A stretch of 64,000 nucleotides of DNA from the NCBI RefSeq assembly GCF_001447385.1, contig NZ_LLWQ01000213.1, positions 1-64,000 on the forward strand, written 5' to 3'. Each line of letters opens with the position of its first letter. Position 1 is the first letter of the stretch. Origin of the DNA: Paracoccus sp. MKU1 (lineage in GTDB: Bacteria; Pseudomonadota; Alphaproteobacteria; Rhodobacterales; Rhodobacteraceae). A model generated the notes under the pieces. That model worked only from the letters and a program-made list of their open reading frames with translations. It had not been told where the DNA came from and made no database searches. Both the position numbers and the translations under genes were made by a program. Shown in pieces: positions 60,606 through 64,000 of this stretch.

Positions 60606-62072
60606 TTACATCAGTTTGCGGCGCCGTGTCACCTCGATATTCAGGTCGGTCAGTTTCTTGCGCAAGGTATTGCGATTGATGCCCAGAAGATCGGCACAAC
60701 GCAGCTGATTTCCGCCGGTGGCGTCCAGCGCGATCTCCAGCAAAGGCTTTTCGATCTCGCGCAGGATGCGGTCATAAAGGCCGGGCGGCGGCAGCTCGTC
60801 GCCATGCAGGTCGAAATAGCGTTGCAGATGCATCTCGACCGATTGCGCCAGCCGCATGTTCGCGGGCTCGCCCAGCGGCGTGACCAAGGCGGCGGGGCTG
60901 GCGGCGGCGGGCCGGGCGGCCGGCGCCGTTACCGGGGCCTGCGGCACGATGGGGCTCGACTCGGCCAGCGCGGCGGCGGCCTCGACCTCGGTGATCTCGG
61001 CCGCGGCGGCGGTCAGCGCCAGGCGGCGCATCATGTTTTCCAGCTCGCGCACGTTGCCCGGGAAGGGATAGGCGCGGATCAGCGCCGTCGCGCCCTCGGA
61101 CAGCCTGCGCTGCGGCAGGCCCTGCGCGGCGGCGCGAGCCAGCAGGTGCCGGGCCAGCGGCGGGATGTCGTCCACCCGCGCCCGCAGCGGCGGCACGGTG
61201 ACCGTTACCCCGGCCAGCCGGTAATACAGGTCCGCCCGCAGCCGGCCCGAAGCCACGTCGGCCTGCGGATCGGGGCCGGTGGTCGAGACCAGGCGTGGCA
61301 TCAGGTTGCGGCCGGGACCGACCTCCCAAGCCTCGATCATGCCGATCAGCCGGGCCTGGGCGGCGGAGTCGAAGCCGGCCGGATCCTCGATCAGCAGCGT
61401 GCCGCCCTGCGCCCGCTCGACGGCGCTGTGGATCGTCTCCTCGGACAGGTCGGCCGAGGTCAGCACCACGAAACCCGCCTCGCGCCGGTCCGAGAGGTCG
61501 TGGAACGAGCGCGCGACCACGGTCTTGCCCACCCCCGCCTCGCCGGCGATCATCACCGGCAGGTCGGCATTGAGCACCCGCGCCACCATGCGGAACAGGT
61601 TCTGCATCGCCGGGGCATGGCCGATCAGCGGCAGGGCCGGATCGGCGCCGGATTCCGGCGCCGGGGCCGGGGCCGGGGCCGAGACCGCCGCGGCCGGCTC
61701 GGACCTGCGCACCCGCGACAGCGCCTGGCCGGCCCGGGTCATCAGGTCGGGCAGGTCGAAGGGCTTCGGCAGATAGTCGAAGGCCGCCGCCTCGGTGGCG
61801 CGGATGGCGGTGACGATGGTGTTCTGGGCCGAGATCACGATCACCGGCAGGTCGGGCCGCGCCTTGCGGATCGCCGGGATCATGTCGATGCCGTTGCCGT
61901 CGGGCATCATCACGTCGGTGATGACCAGATCGCCGCGCCCCTCCTCGACCCAGCGCAGCAGCTGCGACAACGAGCCGGTGGCGTGGACCCGGCAGCCGGC
62001 GCGGGTCAGGGCCTGGGTCAGGACCGTGCGGATGGTGCGGTCGTCGTCAGCGATCAGAACGGTGCCGTCCAT
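60606..62072 (-). CDS. ntrC: nitrogen regulator NtrC, Rhodobacter type without GAFTGA
   Basis: The 488-residue regulator has a receiver domain (ADDDRT, Asp in [11 protein letters not shown], Lys in YLPKPFD), an AAA+ domain with Walker A GEAGVGKT and Walker [12 protein letters not shown], and a C-terminal Fis-type DNA-binding domain ([22 protein letters not shown]). The GAFTGA loop is absent: [19 protein letters not shown] runs straight on. Rhodobacter capsulatus NtrC shows the same loss and activates sigma-70 promoters, so the same is expected here. The start is ten bases after ntrB. Confidence 0.94.
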   Translation of the reverse strand: MDGTVLIADDDRTIRTVLTQALTRAGCRVHATGSLSQLLRWVEEGRGDLVITDVMMPDGNGIDMIPAIRKARPDLPVIVISAQNTIVTAIRATEAAAFDYLPKPFDLPDLMTRAGQALSRVRRSEPAAAVSAPAPAPAPESGADPALPLIGHAPAMQNLFRMVARVLNADLPVMIAGEAGVGKTVVARSFHDLSDRREAGFVVLTSADLSEETIHSAVERAQGGTLLIEDPAGFDSAAQARLIGMIEAWEVGPGRNLMPRLVSTTGPDPQADVASGRLRADLYYRLAGVTVTVPPLRARVDDIPPLARHLLARAAAQGLPQRRLSEGATALIRAYPFPGNVRELENMMRRLALTAAAAEITEVEAAAALAESSPIVPQAPVTAPAARPAAASPAALVTPLGEPANMRLAQSVEMHLQRYFDLHGDELPPPGLYDRILREIEKPLLEIALDATGGNQLRCADLLGINRNTLRKKLTDLNIEVTRRRKLM

Positions 62073-62081
62073 GGGAAAACC

Positions 62082-63239
62082 TCAGGCTTTGGGCAGTGAA
62101 ATGCGGAAAACGGTGCGACCCGGGCGGGATTCCAGCGCGATCCAGGCGCCATGGTCGGTGACGATCTTGGAGACCAGCGCCAGGCCAAGGCCGGTGCCGT
62201 TCTCGCGCCCCGAGACGAAGGGCTCGAAAACCTCGGCGATCAGCGATTCGGGGATGCCGGGGCCGTCATCCTCGATCTCGATCTGCAAGGGCAGGCTGCG
62301 GCCCTGCGGCTCGGCCTCGGTCGGCGCCAGGCGCAGGGTGCCGTCGTAGAAGCTGCGCAGGCGGATGACGCCGCCTTGCCCCGTCCGGCCGATCGCCTCG
62401 GCAGCGTTCTTGACCAGGTTCAGGCAGACCTGCACCAGCTGGTCGGCATCGACCAACGCCGGTGGCAGCGAGGGGTCGTAATCGGGCGCAATGCGCAGCC
62501 CCTTGCCGAAGCCCACCGCGGCCGAGCGGCGCACCCGCTCCAGCACGTCATGCACGTTCACGGCGGAAAGCCGGGGCGCCGAGGTGTCGCCGAAGCGTTC
62601 CACCTGGTCCAGCAATTCGACGATACGGCGCGATTCCGCGACGATCAGGTCGGCAAGGTCACGGTCCTCGGCCTTGAGGTTCATGCCGATCAGCTGCGCC
62701 GCGCCGCGGATGCCGGCCAGCGGGTTCTTGATCTCATGCGCCAGCATCTCGGCCATGCCGATGGCCGAGCGCGCGGCCGAGCGCGCCGCCTGCCCCTGCC
62801 CCAGCCTGCCGCCGCCATCGGCCGGCGCCAGCAGGATGACGGTGCCGCCCTCGGGACTGGGGGCATGGCCGGCATGGACGGTGGCGATGCGGTCGGAATG
62901 CCCGCCCGAGCGGTCGCCGATCTCGAAGCGCACCCCGGCGCGGTTCAGCGCCTCGTGCCCCTCGCGCATGCGTTCGAGGATCGAGCCCAGCGTGGGCACG
63001 ATGCGCAGCCGCTTGAGCATCTCGGGCCCCTCCAGCGCCTGCCCCAGCGAGGAGCGGCAAGAGATGTTCAGAAAGGCCTCGGCCAGGTCGTTCATCGCCG
63101 CGATGCGGCCCTCTGCGTCCAGGATGATCGCGGGCAGCGGAAGCGCCGACCAGTTCGGCCCGACCTCTGCCGGGACAAAGCCGCCGCCGGTTTCCATCTC
63201 GGGATCGGGCAGCATGTCGGACCTAGCCCGGACTGTCAT
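62082..63239 (-). CDS. ntrB: nitrogen regulation sensor kinase NtrB
   Basis: The 385-residue cytoplasmic kinase has an N-terminal PAS domain (LPAIILDAEGRIAAMNDLAEAFLN), an H-box MLAHEIKNPLAGIRGAAQLIG with His near residue 169, N-box LNLVKNAAEAI and G-boxes IEDDGPGIP and GTGLGLALVSKI. It phosphorylates NtrC under nitrogen limitation under PII control. Its ATG overlaps the dusB stop (ATGA). Confidence 0.94.
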   Translation of the reverse strand: MTVRARSDMLPDPEMETGGGFVPAEVGPNWSALPLPAIILDAEGRIAAMNDLAEAFLNISCRSSLGQALEGPEMLKRLRIVPTLGSILERMREGHEALNRAGVRFEIGDRSGGHSDRIATVHAGHAPSPEGGTVILLAPADGGGRLGQGQAARSAARSAIGMAEMLAHEIKNPLAGIRGAAQLIGMNLKAEDRDLADLIVAESRRIVELLDQVERFGDTSAPRLSAVNVHDVLERVRRSAAVGFGKGLRIAPDYDPSLPPALVDADQLVQVCLNLVKNAAEAIGRTGQGGVIRLRSFYDGTLRLAPTEAEPQGRSLPLQIEIEDDGPGIPESLIAEVFEPFVSGRENGTGLGLALVSKIVTDHGAWIALESRPGRTVFRISLPKA

Positions 63240-64000
63240 GAAGGCACCTCGGTGGCCTGGGCATTGGCATGGACAGCATCAACCAGCGCAGAATCGGCAT
63301 CACCGAAGCCGGCGCGGATCGCGGCCAGCGCGGTCTCGGGGGTGGGCGCGCGCAGAAGCTCGGCACGGTTCGGGGCACCGTTCGCCTCGGCATACCAGCC
63401 CAGGTGCTTGCGGGCGACGCGCAGGCCCAGCTCGCGCCCGTATAGCGACAGGATGTCGTCGTAATGCTCGGCCACCGCCTCGGCCAGCGCCGCGCCTTGC
63501 GGCACCTCGGGCGCGGGGGTGCCCCAAAGCTCGTGCGCGATCTGCGCCAGCCGCCAAGGCGCCCCCTGCGCGCCCCGCCCGACCATGACCGCATCGGCGC
63601 CGGACTGGTGCAGGGCAGCGCGGGCGCTGGCGGCGTCCACCACGTCGCCATTGGCGACCAGCGGCGGCCGGCCCGGCAGGTTCGCCACCGCGCGGATCGC
63701 CGCCCAGTCGGCGCTGCCGGTATAGAATTGCGCCCGGGTGCGGCCATGCACGGTCAGCATCCGCACCCCGGCCCCGGCGGCGCGGCGCGCGAGTTCCGGC
63801 GCGTTCAGGCAATCCGCGTCCCAGCCCAGCCGCATCTTCAGCGTCACCGGCAGGTCGGGCACGGCGGCGACCACCGCCTCGACCAGCCCCAGCGCATGGT
63901 CGAGGTCGCGCATCAGCGCCGCCCCCGACAGCCCGCCCGTGACCTTCTTGGCCGGGCAGCCCATGTTGATGTCCACGATGCGCGCGCCCATGCCGGCGAC
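63236..64000 (-). CDS. dusB: tRNA-dihydrouridine synthase DusB (NifR3), N-terminus beyond the window
   Basis: The 255 visible residues contain DINMGCPAKKV with the active-site Cys, TLKMRLGWDAD, LTVHGRTRAQFYTGSADW, PLVANGDVV and GADAVMVGRGAQGAPW, all Dus-family flavin and tRNA-binding signatures. The first third of the gene, including its start, lies to the right of base 64000. Its position before ntrBC is the classic nifR3-ntrB-ntrC operon; it modifies tRNA uridines and is not itself a nitrogen regulator. Confidence 0.95.
   Translation of the reverse strand, partial: VAGMGARIVDINMGCPAKKVTGGLSGAALMRDLDHALGLVEAVVAAVPDLPVTLKMRLGWDADCLNAPELARRAAGAGVRMLTVHGRTRAQFYTGSADWAAIRAVANLPGRPPLVANGDVVDAASARAALHQSGADAVMVGRGAQGAPWRLAQIAHELWGTPAPEVPQGAALAEAVAEHYDDILSLYGRELGLRVARKHLGWYAEANGAPNRAELLRAPTPETALAAIRAGFGDADSALVDAVHANAQATEVPS

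Noticed and set aside
58283..60679. A 798-codon plus-strand frame opposite ntrY
   Set aside because: Antisense to a well-defined kinase gene and low-complexity in composition.

Overview
The window is high-GC chromosomal DNA of an alphaproteobacterium of the order Rhodobacterales, most likely Paracoccus or a close relative. The reasons are the gene orders dusB(nifR3)-ntrB-ntrC-ntrY-ntrX-trkA-trkH-hfq-hflX and nrdR-ribD with ribE-ribBA-ribH-nusB, an NtrC without the sigma-54 contact loop, a class I lysyl-tRNA synthetase, a TakP-like TRAP transporter, and a tRNA-His that encodes no G-1. Species identity is inference.

Bases 1 to about 9250 are an accessory region ending at the 3' side of the tRNA-His gene. 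It holds the end of an IS5-family element that has cut off a dGTPase gene of the anti-phage type, a plasmid/ICE-style block (ParB-like protein, RadC, DUF2958 protein, ArdC anti-restriction protein) whose genes carry similar 5' leaders, an H-NS-like silencer, a pRiA4b ORF-3 family protein and a HipB/HipA toxin-antitoxin pair. Beyond the tRNA the core chromosome begins: a DUF6324-like protein, MmcB, a DUF481 outer-membrane protein and a small membrane protein.

Bases 12 to 22 kb carry riboflavin synthesis (ribE, an unknown 192-residue protein, ribBA with a degenerate GTP cyclohydrolase II half, ribH, nusB; then nrdR-ribD). It is split by an oppositely oriented capsule export operon (kpsS, a Wza/KpsD-type lipoprotein, kpsC). 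Next come a TRAP transporter (takP-like gene convergent with dctQ-dctM), the cobU-cobT-cobS cobalamin nucleotide-loop genes, an oppABCDF peptide transporter, a HugZ-like protein and a 764-residue beta-helix protein with a full CtrA-type site upstream. These are followed by lysK, terB, dacB, nadD and fhs.

Bases 43 to 51.4 kb form an envelope block: opgG-opgH-opgC for osmoregulated periplasmic glucans, a periplasmic protein with two PepSY-like halves around a His/Asp/Arg-rich linker, and divergently a PepSY-like protein with a PhoP/PhoQ (FeuP/FeuQ)-like two-component system. The divergent promoter region has PhoP-box-like direct repeats facing both ways. A tRNA-Ser follows, then hflX-hfq, trkH-trkA and the nitrogen regulation operon ntrX-ntrY-ntrC-ntrB-dusB. 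A 197-bp inverted-repeat element sits between trkA and ntrX.

Most operons show ATGA, GTGA or TTGA stop/start overlaps, indicating translational coupling. Several very long antisense open frames in this high-GC DNA are judged spurious.
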